This document shows, one piece after another, positions 43,335-52,760 of a stretch of 64,000 nucleotides of DNA (positions are counted from its first letter, which is position 1; the number at the start of each line of letters is the position of its first letter). Origin of the DNA: Microbacterium aurantiacum. GTDB taxonomy: Bacteria; Actinomycetota; Actinomycetes; Actinomycetales; Microbacteriaceae. Under the pieces are notes generated by a model. It made no database searches, was not told the DNA's origin, and worked only from the letters and a program-made list of their open reading frames with translations. The DNA lies in contig NZ_JAJPDW010000002.1 in assembly GCF_021654035.1 (NCBI RefSeq), positions 496,001 through 560,000 on the forward strand, read 5' to 3'. A program made the position numbers and the translations under genes.

Positions 43335-44213
43335 TCATCCGCGCGACAGGCGCCGCATGTCTTCGGTGGGCGGGACCTGGTAGGCCGCGCGGTAGTCGCG
43401 AGAGAAGTGCGCCGCGCTGAGGTAGCCCACGGCCGACGCCGCCTGTGACGCAGATCGCCCGTCAACGAGCAGCACACGACGGGCCTCGCCCAGACGGAGA
43501 CGTTTCAGGTAGCGCATCGGCGTGAGCCCGGTGACGTCGCGGAATCGCCGGGTCAGGGTCGCGGTGCTGATGTGGCAGAGCGCAGCCACGTCGTCGATCG
43601 TCCACGCCCGTGCCAGATCGGCGGAGAAGTGGTCGATCGCGATCGAGACCGAGTCCGCATGCGCGTGTTGCGCTGCGGCGTGAAGACGTGGCGCTTGATC
43701 GCTGCGCATCAGTCGCAGTGTGAGTTCCCGAGTGATGAGCGGAAGCAGGACCGGGGCGTCCTCCGGGGCGTCGAGCAGGCCGAGAAGCCGGTCGACGGCG
43801 TCCGCGATCTCGGCTGTCGTCGTCCCCAACCGCTCGGGCGGCGCGGTTCGAGCGTCCCGCTGAAGGGCGCCGGCGACTTCGCTGACGACGGCGGGATCGA
43901 GCCGCCAGTTCAGCGAGAGGAAGTCGCCCTCCTCGCCCACCTCCATCACCCGTGCGATGACGGGCAGGTTGACCGGGGTGATCAGAAAGCTCTCCGGTCC
44001 CCATTCCGTCTCGAGGCTGTCGGCGTCGAGTGTGCGCTTGCGACCGCGGAGCACCATCGCGAGGCAGGGCGGGTACCGCACGAACAGCATCGGCGTCGGC
44101 GCTGTTGTGCGTCCGAGCGTCAGCGACAGTGTCTCCGCGCGGGCAGGGTTGCCGACGTGGCGGCGAGCCTTGTCGGCCGCTCGCTCGAGGATCGTCGACG
44201 TGCGAGCATCCAT
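43335..44213 (-). CDS. AraC-family regulator (AraC_N type)
   Basis: The 292-residue product has an N-terminal AraC_N sensor-like domain (PTPMLFVRYPPCLAMVLRGRKR, then GPESFLITPVNLPVIARV). The C-terminal double HTH includes WTIDDVAALCHISTATLTRRFR and ASQAASAVGYLSAAHFSRDYR. This is the architecture of YqhC-like regulators that activate a neighbouring oxidoreductase gene. The divergent SDR gene is the probable target. ATG 44213 was preferred over an upstream TTG. Confidence 0.9.
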   Translation of the reverse strand: MDARTSTILERAADKARRHVGNPARAETLSLTLGRTTAPTPMLFVRYPPCLAMVLRGRKRTLDADSLETEWGPESFLITPVNLPVIARVMEVGEEGDFLSLNWRLDPAVVSEVAGALQRDARTAPPERLGTTTAEIADAVDRLLGLLDAPEDAPVLLPLITRELTLRLMRSDQAPRLHAAAQHAHADSVSIAIDHFSADLARAWTIDDVAALCHISTATLTRRFRDVTGLTPMRYLKRLRLGEARRVLLVDGRSASQAASAVGYLSAAHFSRDYRAAYQVPPTEDMRRLSRG

Positions 44214-44299
44214 TCGACCATTCAATCCCAGACGGTTTCCGTCAAGGTCGTGCCGACGAAGATCAAGCTGCCCGTCATGTCGAGCGGGAGTCTTGAACC

Positions 44300-45091
44300 A
44301 TGACGCTTACCTCCTCTCCTCCTCCTCTTTCCCGCGACGACCGTCTCTCCGGTCGGACAGCGATCGTCACCGGCTCCTCCAGTGGGATCGGTGAAGCGAT
44401 AGCGCACGTCCTTGCCCTGTCAGGCGCACACGTCGTCGTCCACGGACGGAGCACGGCGCGCGCCGCGGCCGTCGCCGCCGACATCACCGGGCGCGGCGGC
44501 AGAGCGAGCGTGGTCACAGGAGATCTTGCCGAGAGTCCCGCCGCCGCGCGAGACTTCGCTGCACGTGCGGTCGAGGCGCTCGGCGGGCAGGTGGACATCC
44601 TGGTGAACAACGCGGGGATCTTCCCGGTCGGCCCGACCGCTGATCTTCCCGATGCGGATGTCGCGGCGCTCCTCGCGACCAACATCCGCGTCCCGCATGA
44701 CTTGGTGGGCGCTCTCGCTCCCGCCATGGCGGCGCGTGGTGGGGGTGTCGTGGTGAACATCACCTCGTGGATGGCGAACGTGGGAACCCCGGGCGTGGCG
44801 CTCTATCCCGCGACCAAGGCCGCGCTGAGCCATCTCACCAAGGCTTGGGCGGCGGAGTACGGTCGGCACGGTGTGCGGGTGAACGCCGTCGCCCCCGGCG
44901 CCACCCTGACTCCCGGCAACGCCGACGCTGTCGCGATACTCGAAGCGATGACCAGTGGATCGCCGGCCGGCACACCCGGTCGACCGGTCGACGTCGCGTT
45001 CGCCGTGCGCTTCCTGGCCTCGGACGAATCGGCCTACATCCACGGCGCGACGATCGATGTCGACGGAGGGATCATCGCCGCGCGCGTCTGA
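44300..45091 (+). CDS. Short-chain dehydrogenase/reductase
   Basis: The 263-residue protein is a classical SDR. It has the NAD(P)-binding TGSSSGIGEAIAHVLA, then NNAGIFPVG, NITSWMANVG with the catalytic Ser, and YPATKAALSHLTKAW with the Tyr-x3-Lys pair. The C-terminal DESAYIHGATIDVDGGI is typical. It is divergent from the AraC-type gene, with 86 bases between the starts, and probably induced by that regulator. The substrate is unknown; an aldehyde or ketone is likely. Confidence 0.93.
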   Translation: MTLTSSPPPLSRDDRLSGRTAIVTGSSSGIGEAIAHVLALSGAHVVVHGRSTARAAAVAADITGRGGRASVVTGDLAESPAAARDFAARAVEALGGQVDILVNNAGIFPVGPTADLPDADVAALLATNIRVPHDLVGALAPAMAARGGGVVVNITSWMANVGTPGVALYPATKAALSHLTKAWAAEYGRHGVRVNAVAPGATLTPGNADAVAILEAMTSGSPAGTPGRPVDVAFAVRFLASDESAYIHGATIDVDGGIIAARV

Positions 45092-45203
45092 CCCGACGCG
45101 TGTCGCCCGGTCCTCGCGGGGCAGGGTGGCGCTCGGTGGCGCCTTCCGGCGGGTCCGAGCCGCCCGCGCCCGCATCACGGCGCCACTGAGCACGCCCCTC
45201 CTC

Positions 45204-45265
45204 GATTCACTTGTCGCTTCCTGCGGGTCGGAGGCCTTCGCACCCGCAGGAGGCGACAAGTGAAC
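45204..45265. repeat. Palindromic repeat family 2, copy C
   Basis: GATTCACTTGTCGCTTCCTG begins the left arm; the right arm reads ACCCGCAGGAGGCGACAAG plus TGAAC, and a 13-base loop lies between. It occupies the space between the SDR gene and the DUF3817 gene. Confidence 0.87.
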
Positions 45266-45318
45266 GGGATGGAATTGGGGGAGCCTCCCGCGGGGGCGGG
45301 GCGATACGCGCGCGCGAT

Positions 45319-45324
45319 TACACT
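45319..45324 (+). promoter_or_regulatory. -10 element of probable leaderless DUF3817/guaA transcript
   Basis: TACACT, six bases, then ATG 45331. It would drive the DUF3817 gene and the coupled guaA. Confidence 0.5.
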
Positions 45325-45330
45325 GGGGGC

Positions 45331-45861
45331 ATGCCCCGCGCCCCCAAACTCGCGTCTTTCCCTGCCATCCGCGGTGCGCTGAAGTTCTATCAGATCGCCT
45401 CGATCATCACCGGTGTCGGTCTGCTCCTCCTCGTGGCGGAGATGATCCTGAAGTACACCCCGATGCACATCGAGCTCTTCCTCGGGGGAACGGGCGGGTT
45501 CCTGTGGTTCGCCCCGGTCATCGCCGGCGCCGACTGTCAGTGGTGGTCGCTGTTCCTCCCGAGCACGAACTCCTGCGAGATGATCTCCACCGGCGACGGA
45601 TTCAACATCTCGCTGTTCATCCTCGTCGCGCACGGCTGGTTCTACGTCGTGTACCTGTTCGCGTGCTTCCGCATCTGGAGCCTCATGCGCTGGCCGTTCC
45701 TGCGCTTCATCACCCTGGCCCTCGGCGGCGTCGTGCCGCTGCTGTCGTTCTTCATGGAGGCGCGGGTGGCCCGTGAGGTCCGCCGCTACCTCGCCGATCG
45801 CGAGGCCGCAGCCGCGGCATCCGCGTCGTCCACCGTCCCCGCTTCGGAAGGCACCCGGTGA
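45331..45861 (+). CDS. DUF3817 membrane protein
   Basis: The 176-residue product has a DUF3817 core ([21 protein letters not shown], then [23 protein letters not shown]) with three or four hydrophobic helices. It carries a periplasmic insert with two cysteines (GADCQWW and TNSCEM). Function is unknown. The start at 45331 is chosen from the -10 spacing; upstream in-frame codons come from the palindromic repeat and are not credible. Its end overlaps the guaA GTG by four bases (GTGA), an arrangement that suggests co-expression with GMP synthesis. Confidence 0.87.
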   Translation: MPRAPKLASFPAIRGALKFYQIASIITGVGLLLLVAEMILKYTPMHIELFLGGTGGFLWFAPVIAGADCQWWSLFLPSTNSCEMISTGDGFNISLFILVAHGWFYVVYLFACFRIWSLMRWPFLRFITLALGGVVPLLSFFMEARVAREVRRYLADREAAAAASASSTVPASEGTR

Positions 45862-47438
45862 CCGAACAGACCGAGACGTCCCAACGTCCCGTCCTCGTCG
45901 TCGACTTCGGCGCGCAGTACGCGCAGCTGATCGCACGTCGCGTCCGCGAGGCGGGGGTGTACAGCGAGATCGTCCCGCACACCGTCTCGGCCGAGGAGAT
46001 CTCGGCGCGGAACCCCGTCGGCATCGTCCTCTCCGGGGGGCCGTCGTCGGTGTACGAAGAGGGGGCGCCGCGCCTCGACCCCGGCGTTTTCGAGCTCGGG
46101 GTCCCCACGCTCGGCATCTGCTACGGCTTCCAGGTCATGGCCCGAACTCTCGGGGGAGAGGTCGCCAACACCGGTCTCCGCGAGTACGGCGCGACCGACG
46201 CCACGATCATCACCGAGAACGTGCTGCTGGAGGGCCAGCCGGTCGAGCAGAACGTGTGGATGAGTCACGGCGACCAGGTCGCCGAGGCACCCGCGGGATT
46301 CACGGTCCTCGCGCGCACGGCTGCGACCGCGGTGGCGGCCTTCGCGAACGACGAGCGCCGGCTCTACGGCGTGCAGTGGCACCCCGAGGTCAAGCACTCC
46401 GATCACGGTCAGCAGGTGCTGGAGAACTTCCTCCACAAGGCCGCGGGGCTTCCCGCCGACTGGAACAGCGGCAATGTCATCGCCGAGCAGGTCGAGAAGA
46501 TCCGCGCGCAGGTGGGGTCCGGCCGCGTGCTGTCGGCGCTGTCCGGCGGCGTCGATTCCGCCGTCTCCACCGCGCTCGTGCACGAAGCCGTCGGCGACCA
46601 GCTCACCGCGGTCTTCATCGACCACGGACTGCTGCGCAAGGGTGAACGCGAGCAGGTCGAGAACGACTACGTCGCCTCCACCGGCGTGCGCCTCATCACC
46701 GTCGACGCGCGCGAGACGTTCCTGAACGCCCTCGCCGGCGTCAGCGACCCCGAGGAGAAGCGCAAGATCATCGGGCGCGAGTTCATCCGCGCATTCGAGA
46801 AGGTGCAGGCCGACCTCATCGCCGACGCCGCGGCCGAGGGCGATCCGATCCGCTTCCTCGTGCAGGGAACCCTGTACCCCGACGTCGTCGAGTCCGGCGG
46901 CGGCAGCGGGACGGCGAACATCAAGAGCCACCACAACGTCGGCGGACTCCCCGAAGACCTCCAGTTCGAGCTCGTCGAGCCGTTGCGGACCCTCTTCAAG
47001 GACGAGGTCCGTGCGATCGGGCGCCAGCTGGGCCTTCCCGAGGCGATCGTGGGTCGTCAGCCGTTTCCGGGGCCCGGCCTCGGCATCCGGATCGTGGGTG
47101 AGGTCACCGCTGACCGTCTCGAGATCCTGCGTGAGGCCGACGCCATCGCCCGCGCGGAGCTGACGGCGGCGGGCCTGGACAACGAGATCTGGCAGTGCCC
47201 GGTCGTGCTCCTCGCGGACGTCCGCTCGGTGGGCGTCCAGGGCGACGGCCGCACGTACGGTCACCCGATCGTGCTGCGCCCCGTCTCCAGCGAAGACGCG
47301 ATGACGGCCGACTGGACGCGCCTGCCCTACGACGTGCTGTCGAAGATCTCCAACCGCATCACCAACGAGGTCCGCGACGTCAACCGCGTCGTGCTGGATG
47401 TGACCTCCAAGCCCCCGGGCACCATCGAGTGGGAGTGA
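45858..47438 (+). CDS. guaA: GMP synthase (glutamine-hydrolysing)
   Basis: GuaA aminates XMP to GMP using glutamine and ATP, completing the guanine pathway begun by GuaB. The 526-residue product has the class I amidotransferase domain ([13 protein letters not shown], catalytic [21 protein letters not shown]). The ATP pyrophosphatase domain has [16 protein letters not shown], and the dimerisation domain ends KPPGTIEWE. The GTG start overlaps the DUF3817 gene, and its stop overlaps the next gene (GTGA). Confidence 0.97.
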   Translation: MTEQTETSQRPVLVVDFGAQYAQLIARRVREAGVYSEIVPHTVSAEEISARNPVGIVLSGGPSSVYEEGAPRLDPGVFELGVPTLGICYGFQVMARTLGGEVANTGLREYGATDATIITENVLLEGQPVEQNVWMSHGDQVAEAPAGFTVLARTAATAVAAFANDERRLYGVQWHPEVKHSDHGQQVLENFLHKAAGLPADWNSGNVIAEQVEKIRAQVGSGRVLSALSGGVDSAVSTALVHEAVGDQLTAVFIDHGLLRKGEREQVENDYVASTGVRLITVDARETFLNALAGVSDPEEKRKIIGREFIRAFEKVQADLIADAAAEGDPIRFLVQGTLYPDVVESGGGSGTANIKSHHNVGGLPEDLQFELVEPLRTLFKDEVRAIGRQLGLPEAIVGRQPFPGPGLGIRIVGEVTADRLEILREADAIARAELTAAGLDNEIWQCPVVLLADVRSVGVQGDGRTYGHPIVLRPVSSEDAMTADWTRLPYDVLSKISNRITNEVRDVNRVVLDVTSKPPGTIEWE

Positions 47439-48895
47439 TCCCGCGGCAGGATCCCGCCCCGCACGCGACATTCCCGGATGCCGCGTACCTGGTGCTGTCG
47501 AGCCGGCTCATCCCCGATCTCGACGGGGGGTTCACCCTGGCGACCCTCGCACGGGCACGGCAGATGGCGGATGCCGGTGTCGCCGGCGGCGCCGGTCCGC
47601 TCCTGCTGACGGTGGATCCGGGGAGCCCGGCCGATCACGCGCGACACCGCGCGATCTTCGCCGAGCGGGGTCTCGTGCGGCATCCGGAGCGGATGCGGAA
47701 CCTCTTCGACGAGGCCGCCGATCCGGACGGGGGCGCGGCCGCTTGGCTTCGGGAGGCGGCGGTCGCCCGCGGGACCGACGCGGATGCCGCGGCTCCCGTC
47801 GACGCCCCGGAGTACCGCGCGATCACCGGCGCTGACGGGGCTCCGGTGATCGGGCTGCCGGTCATCGCCTGTGACCCCGACTGGCACACCTCGACCGCTG
47901 CCGTGCGGGTGCACGGGCGGAACGGCTCCGTCGTCGGCACGCTCGCCGGTTTCGGCGCCCTGTACCGAGCATGGCTTGACCATGTCGTCGCGGGAGAACG
48001 CGCGATCGCACCCTCCGGCCCGCGGCCGGTCGTCGTCGTGTGCGAGTCGCGTCAGCTCGGCGAGCTCCTCGTGCCGTGGTCCGATCCCGGGGCGCGCATC
48101 GTCCACGCGATCCACACGATCCACCTCGAGCCGCCGTACACCCCGGATGCCCCGATCAACGCGCTGTGGAGCCGGTGGTTCGCCGTCGCCGACCGGTTCG
48201 ACGCGATCCTGTGGCCGACCGAGGCACAGCGCTCGGACGTCGCGCGCCGGTTCGGAGACGCCCCCGGGTCGGTCGTCGCGCCGCACGGAGTGGAGATCCC
48301 CGCGACCGCGATCCCCGCGCCCGGATCGACCGGACACGCGGGCCGCGTCGTGATGCTGAACCGTCTCGCCCCCGGCAAACGCGTCGACCACGCGATCCGG
48401 GCGTTCGCGGACGTGCGGGCGGCGGTGCCGCATGCCACCCTCGACGTCTACGGCGAGGGGGCCGAGCACGCGGCACTGGAGCGTCTGATCGACGGCCTCG
48501 GCCTGGCCGGGGTCGTGCGCCTCCGGGGGCGCACCGACGACCCCGTCGGCATCCTCGCCCAGGCCGCCGTGTTCCTGTCGACCTCCGCGTATGAAGGGCA
48601 GGGCCTCGCCCTCGCCGAGGCGCTGGCGACCGGATGCCCGGTGGTCTCCTACGACGCCCCGTACGGCCCGCGCGAACTCCTCGCGCGGGGAGGCGGCGTG
48701 CTCGTGCCCGACGGCGATGAGCACGCGCTCGCCGAGACGCTCATCGGCGTGCTTCGGGATGCCGCGCTCCGCGATCGGCTGTCGGCGGAGGCGGTGCCGT
48801 CGGCGCGCGCGGTCGACCCCGCCCACGCCGCCGCCGCCCTCGCCGCGGCGTGCGCCCTGGCGCTCGCGCACCCCGCACGGAGGCTCCCGGGCTGA
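47435..48895 (+). CDS. GT4-type glycosyltransferase
   Basis: The 486-residue product ends in a family 4 glycosyltransferase C-terminal domain: [36 protein letters not shown], and the nucleotide-sugar motif [19 protein letters not shown] followed by [15 protein letters not shown]. The N-terminal half has [20 protein letters not shown], as in the teichoic-acid or glycan glucosyltransferases (TagE/GtfA-like) of Gram-positives. It probably decorates a surface polymer; acceptor and sugar are unknown. GTG 47435 overlaps the guaA stop, an odd partner for a purine gene. Confidence 0.86.
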   Translation: MIPRQDPAPHATFPDAAYLVLSSRLIPDLDGGFTLATLARARQMADAGVAGGAGPLLLTVDPGSPADHARHRAIFAERGLVRHPERMRNLFDEAADPDGGAAAWLREAAVARGTDADAAAPVDAPEYRAITGADGAPVIGLPVIACDPDWHTSTAAVRVHGRNGSVVGTLAGFGALYRAWLDHVVAGERAIAPSGPRPVVVVCESRQLGELLVPWSDPGARIVHAIHTIHLEPPYTPDAPINALWSRWFAVADRFDAILWPTEAQRSDVARRFGDAPGSVVAPHGVEIPATAIPAPGSTGHAGRVVMLNRLAPGKRVDHAIRAFADVRAAVPHATLDVYGEGAEHAALERLIDGLGLAGVVRLRGRTDDPVGILAQAAVFLSTSAYEGQGLALAEALATGCPVVSYDAPYGPRELLARGGGVLVPDGDEHALAETLIGVLRDAALRDRLSAEAVPSARAVDPAHAAAALAAACALALAHPARRLPG

Positions 48896-48970
48896 TCCCC
48901 TATGCCCGGAGGATCGCGTCGGTTCCCCTGAGGTTTTCCTGCGGCCGCCCCGGGGTGCGGATTCCGCCAC

Positions 48971-48976
48971 TAGCAT
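48971..48976 (+). promoter_or_regulatory. -10 element of probable leaderless carotenoid operon
   Basis: TAGCAT, six bases (TCCCTC), then ATG 48983. No Shine-Dalgarno sequence is present, so leaderless translation is likely. Confidence 0.55.
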
Positions 48977-48982
48977 TCCCTC

Positions 48983-50542
48983 ATGCGGGCGGTCGTCGTC
49001 GGGTCCGGATTCGGTGGTCTTGCCGCCGCCATCCGGCTGTCCGCCGCGGGTCACGACGTGACGATCCTCGAGAAGCGCGACCGCATCGGCGGAAGGGCGT
49101 ACCAGTACGAGCTCGAAGGCTTCCGGTTCGACGCCGGACCGACGGTGCTCACCGCGCCGTTCATGTTCGAGGAGCTGTTCGCGCTCGCGGGGGAGACCCT
49201 CGCCGACCACGTGACCCTCGTGCCGCTCGATCCCTTCTACCGGGCTTTCGACGGTGACGGTGCGCCGTTCGACTTCCACGCCGACGACGACGCGCTCCAG
49301 GCCGAGGTGGCTCGCCGCAGCCCGCGCGATGCCGCCGGATTCCGGAGGCTCCAGGAGCACATCCGCCGGATCTTCGACGTGTTCTACCCGTACACGGAGC
49401 GGCCGCTGATGCAGCTGCGCGCCATGGTCCGGATGCTGCCGTACCTCCTCCGCCACGGCGCCGCGCTCGGGGTGCGGCGCGTGGTCGACCGCTGCATCCG
49501 TGACCCGTTCCTCCGCCGCACGCTTTCCTTCCACCCGCTCCTGATCGGCGGCGACCCGGCATCCACTCCGGCGCTGTACGAACTCATCGCCGAGTTCGAA
49601 CGCCGCTGGGGCGTGCACTACGCCGTCGGGGGGACCGGCGCGCTCGTCGACGCCCTCGGAGACCTCTTCACCCGCCTCGGCGGCACGATCGTCTGCGACG
49701 TCGACGTCGAGCGCATCCTCGTCGACGACGGTGCGGTGCGGGGTGTCCGCGCGCGGGACGGGCGGGAATGGGAGGCGCATGTCGTCGTCTCCAACGCCGA
49801 CCCGGGTTACACCTATGGTGAGCTGCTGCAGAAGGCGCCGGCCTCGGCCGCGCGTCGCCCGTCGTCGCGTCGCCCCGTCGAGCCGAGCATGTCGCTGCAC
49901 GTCCTCTACTTCGGCGCCGATCGCACGTGGCCCGCGTCGCCGCTCCACCACCACAACCTGCTCTTCCGTGGCGATCCCGACCGGGCACTCCGGCGGGTGT
50001 TCGGTCGCTCGGGCAGCGGCCGCCGCGCGGCCCCCGACGCCACCGACGACCTCTTCCTCTACGTCCACGTCCCGACGCGCACCGACGCGAGCATCGCCCC
50101 GCCCGGGTGCGAGGCGCTCTACGTGCTCGTCGCGTCGCCGCCGCTCCCGTCCCGACCCGAGGGTCCGGATGTCGCCGCCGCCGTCGACGCCCGGGTCCGC
50201 GACCGCGTGCTCGACGTGCTCGAGGCCGGCTACCTCCCGGGCCTGCGTGACCATCTCGTCGTCGAACACGCCATCGGCCCCGAACACTTCCGCGACGTCT
50301 TGAACACCCCGCGCGGAGCGGCGTTCTCCCTTCGACCGACGCTGTTCCAGTCCGGATGGTTCCGACCGCACAACCGCTCGCCGAAGGTGGACGGTCTGTA
50401 TCTCGTCGGCGCGGGCACCCACCCGGGTGCCGGCGTCCCCGCGGTCCTCGCCTCCGGCAAGATCGCCGCGACCCTCATCGCCGAGCGCACGGGCGCGGGC
50501 ACTTCCGCCCGTTCGGCCCGATCCGCTCGGAGCGCCTCGTGA
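48983..50542 (+). CDS. CrtI-type phytoene desaturase/carotenoid oxidoreductase
   Basis: The 519-residue flavoprotein should desaturate or isomerise a carotenoid precursor at the membrane. It has the N-terminal FAD-binding VVVGSGFGGLAAAIRLSAAG with EKRDRIGGRAYQ, then FDAGPTVLTAPFMFEELF, a CrtI hallmark. The C-terminal VDGLYLVGAGTHPGAGVPAVL completes the FAD site. A Ser/Ala/Arg tail follows. No crtE, crtB or crtY is nearby, so its substrate must come from elsewhere. The stop overlaps the carotenoid-oxygenase gene (GTGA), arguing that both act on one pigment. Confidence 0.92.
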   Translation: MRAVVVGSGFGGLAAAIRLSAAGHDVTILEKRDRIGGRAYQYELEGFRFDAGPTVLTAPFMFEELFALAGETLADHVTLVPLDPFYRAFDGDGAPFDFHADDDALQAEVARRSPRDAAGFRRLQEHIRRIFDVFYPYTERPLMQLRAMVRMLPYLLRHGAALGVRRVVDRCIRDPFLRRTLSFHPLLIGGDPASTPALYELIAEFERRWGVHYAVGGTGALVDALGDLFTRLGGTIVCDVDVERILVDDGAVRGVRARDGREWEAHVVVSNADPGYTYGELLQKAPASAARRPSSRRPVEPSMSLHVLYFGADRTWPASPLHHHNLLFRGDPDRALRRVFGRSGSGRRAAPDATDDLFLYVHVPTRTDASIAPPGCEALYVLVASPPLPSRPEGPDVAAAVDARVRDRVLDVLEAGYLPGLRDHLVVEHAIGPEHFRDVLNTPRGAAFSLRPTLFQSGWFRPHNRSPKVDGLYLVGAGTHPGAGVPAVLASGKIAATLIAERTGAGTSARSARSARSAS

Positions 50543-51984
50543 CCACCCCGGATTTCCTCACCCACGGTTTCGGCGACAGCCCCGAGGTCGAGCTCGACGA
50601 CGTGCCCGTGCGCGGCATCCTGCCGGACTGGCTCGAGGGCACGCTGCTGCGCAACGGTCCCGGAACGTTCCAGGTGGGGGAGCGCCGGTACCGGCACTGG
50701 TTCGACGGACTCGCGATGCTGCACCGCTTCACCCTCCAGGGCGGCCGCGTGTCGTACGCGAACCGGTTCCTCGAGACGAAGGCCTACTCCGCCGCCCGCG
50801 ACGACGGACGCATCGCGTACCCCGAGTTCGCCACCGACCCGTGCCGGTCGCTCTTCGCCCGCGCGATGGCGGTGTTCGACCCGCAGGTCACCGACAGCGC
50901 CAAGGTCAACATCACCCGCCTCGCCGAGCGCTACCTGGCGCTGGCGGAGACGCCGGTGCAGGTGGAGTTCGACCCGCAGACCCTGAAGACCGTCGGTGTC
51001 GACAGCTGGGACACCTCCACCTTCGGGCGGATGACGACGGTGCACCCCCACGTCGATGGCGACCGCGGCGAAGCCGTGAACCTCGTGGTCCGCTACGGCG
51101 CCTCCAGCCGATACGTCTTCCGTCAGGTGGACCTCGCCGACGGCGGGGCGCTGGACGGCACCGATCTCGCCACCCGGCGGGTAGCCAAGCCGTCGTACAT
51201 CCACTCGTTCGGGATGTCGGGGCGCTACCTGGTGCTCGCGGAATTCCCCCTCGTGGTCAACCCGATCTCGCTCCTGCTGTGGCTCCGTCCCTACATCGAG
51301 AACTTCCGGTGGGAGCCCCCCCGCGGCGCGCGCTTCCACCTGTTCGACCGCGAGACGGGCGCCCACGTGCGGACCCTGCGTGCCCCGGCGTTCTTCGCGT
51401 TCCACCACGTCAACGCGTACGACGACGGCGACGACGTGGTCGTCGACCTCGTGGGCTACGACGATGCCGACATCATCGGCGCGTTCTACCTCCACCGTCT
51501 GGAGGAGCCGGATGCGCGGATCCCGCCGGGGACGCTCCGGCGGTTCCGGCTTCCCGTGCGCGGGGGTGACGGTACCGTGACCGGCGAGGAGCTCTCGCCC
51601 ACGGGGATCGAACTGCCGAGCCTCGACTACGACCGGATGAACACCCGCCCCGATCAGCGCTACGTCTACGGCGTGGGCCTGAGCGGGGAGCGCGGGTTCT
51701 ACGACCGGCTCGTCAAGATCGACACCGGTGCCGCCGACGGGAGCGGCCGGTCGACGAAGATCTGGTCCGAGCCCGGATGCTACCCGGGGGAGGGCGTGTT
51801 CGCGGGCCGCCCCGGACGCGAGCGCGAAGACGACGGCGTCGTGCTGTCGGTCGTCCTGGACTCCGAGCGCGGCACCTCCTTCCTCCTGGTGCTCGACGCC
51901 GAGGGTTTCACCGAGATCGCCCGCGCGGAGCTGCCGCACCCGGTGCTCCTCGGGTACCACGGGCGCTACGACACGAGCGCCTGA
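50539..51984 (+). CDS. Carotenoid cleavage oxygenase
   Basis: The 481-residue product belongs to the carotenoid oxygenase (RPE65/CCO) family, whose members cut carotenoid double bonds using Fe(II). The four iron-binding histidines are recognisable in TVHPHVDG, SYIHSFGMSG, FAFHHVNAYDDG and the final LGYHGRYD. GTLLRNGPGTFQVG and RHWFDGLAMLHRF are the standard N-terminal motifs. Directly coupled to CrtI, it probably makes an apocarotenal or retinal. Its last 19 bases overlap the convergent hydrolase gene. Confidence 0.93.
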   Translation: MTTPDFLTHGFGDSPEVELDDVPVRGILPDWLEGTLLRNGPGTFQVGERRYRHWFDGLAMLHRFTLQGGRVSYANRFLETKAYSAARDDGRIAYPEFATDPCRSLFARAMAVFDPQVTDSAKVNITRLAERYLALAETPVQVEFDPQTLKTVGVDSWDTSTFGRMTTVHPHVDGDRGEAVNLVVRYGASSRYVFRQVDLADGGALDGTDLATRRVAKPSYIHSFGMSGRYLVLAEFPLVVNPISLLLWLRPYIENFRWEPPRGARFHLFDRETGAHVRTLRAPAFFAFHHVNAYDDGDDVVVDLVGYDDADIIGAFYLHRLEEPDARIPPGTLRRFRLPVRGGDGTVTGEELSPTGIELPSLDYDRMNTRPDQRYVYGVGLSGERGFYDRLVKIDTGAADGSGRSTKIWSEPGCYPGEGVFAGRPGREREDDGVVLSVVLDSERGTSFLLVLDAEGFTEIARAELPHPVLLGYHGRYDTSA

Positions 51985-52679
51985 ACCGCGTCGATCGCCG
52001 CGTCGGGGGTGCCGCGCCACGGAGCTCCGTGCCCGGGCAGGATCCATTCGGCGTCGGTGCCGCGCAGTCGGTCGAGGATCGCGACGGCCTGCGCGGGCTC
52101 ATCGGTGAAGGGTGCCGGTCGGGGCCCACGATCGCCGGTGAGGACATTCCGGGTCGTGAGAGCATCGCCGACGAAGAGCGCGCGGACGTCGGCGCTCAGG
52201 ATGGCGACGCTGCCGGGTGAGTGCCCCGGGAGGCCGATCACCCGCGGCGATCCGGGCAGATCAAGCACCTGGCCGTCGGAGATGTCGGTGGTCTCGGTGA
52301 CATAGGTGGTACGCGCGGCGCCCTTCCTCAGCGCGTACGCGGCGAAGGAGACCACGGGGAGTGCGCGGAAGCGGCCCAAGGGCGTCTTCGGCTTCTCCCC
52401 TCCGCGCGCGCGGTCGGCATCGGCGGGGTGGATGTGGATCGGCGCGCCGGTTTCGCGGCGCAGGCGCTCCGCGAAACCCAGGTGATCGCTGTCGCCGTGG
52501 GTGAGGATGATGCCGCGGATGTCGGCGAGCGACCGATCGAGGGTGACGAGTTCGCGTTGCAGGTCTCGCCAATGACCGGGGAGGCCGGCGTCGATGACGG
52601 TGATGCCGTCGGGCGTGACGATCAGATAGGCGGCGACGATGTCGTTGCCGATGCGGTGGAGGTGCGGCGCGATCTGCAT
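51966..52679 (-). CDS. Metallo-beta-lactamase-fold hydrolase
   Basis: The 237-residue product has the MBL fold: VIDAGLPGH, LTHGDSDHLGF (HxHxDH variant with Asp in place of the second His), LPGHSPGSVAIL, FVGDALTTR and ILPGHG. It should be a zinc-dependent hydrolase of esters, thioesters or lactones. The start at 52679 follows GAGGATTCC. It is divergent from a TetR-type gene across an AT-rich palindromic region, and that regulator is its likely controller. Confidence 0.9.
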   Translation of the reverse strand: MQIAPHLHRIGNDIVAAYLIVTPDGITVIDAGLPGHWRDLQRELVTLDRSLADIRGIILTHGDSDHLGFAERLRRETGAPIHIHPADADRARGGEKPKTPLGRFRALPVVSFAAYALRKGAARTTYVTETTDISDGQVLDLPGSPRVIGLPGHSPGSVAILSADVRALFVGDALTTRNVLTGDRGPRPAPFTDEPAQAVAILDRLRGTDAEWILPGHGAPWRGTPDAAIDAVQALVS

Positions 52680-52720
52680 GGAATCCTCGGGTGTGTCGGA
52701 TCTATGATTGCTACGGATGC

Positions 52721-52735
52721 TAGCTATCATAGCTA
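52721..52735. promoter_or_regulatory. Candidate TetR operator
   Basis: TAGCTATCATAGCTA is a perfect 15-base palindrome midway between the divergent MBL-fold and TetR-type genes. Two CTATGATT copies (52702-52709 and 52733-52740) surround it, one overlapping the palindrome end. The region is far more A+T-rich than its surroundings, consistent with overlapping promoters and a repressor site. Confidence 0.65.
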
Positions 52736-52760
52736 TGATTCTTAGCTTTGGAAAAGGACG

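Noticed and set aside
45211..45330. An upstream in-frame start for the DUF3817 protein, 40 codons earlier
   Set aside because: These codons come from palindromic repeat family 2, and a -10 box sits six bases before ATG 45331.
47327..50422. 1031-codon minus-strand open frame across the glycosyltransferase and CrtI genes
   Set aside because: It has an Arg/Gly/Val-rich shadow product; both plus-strand genes have clear motifs.
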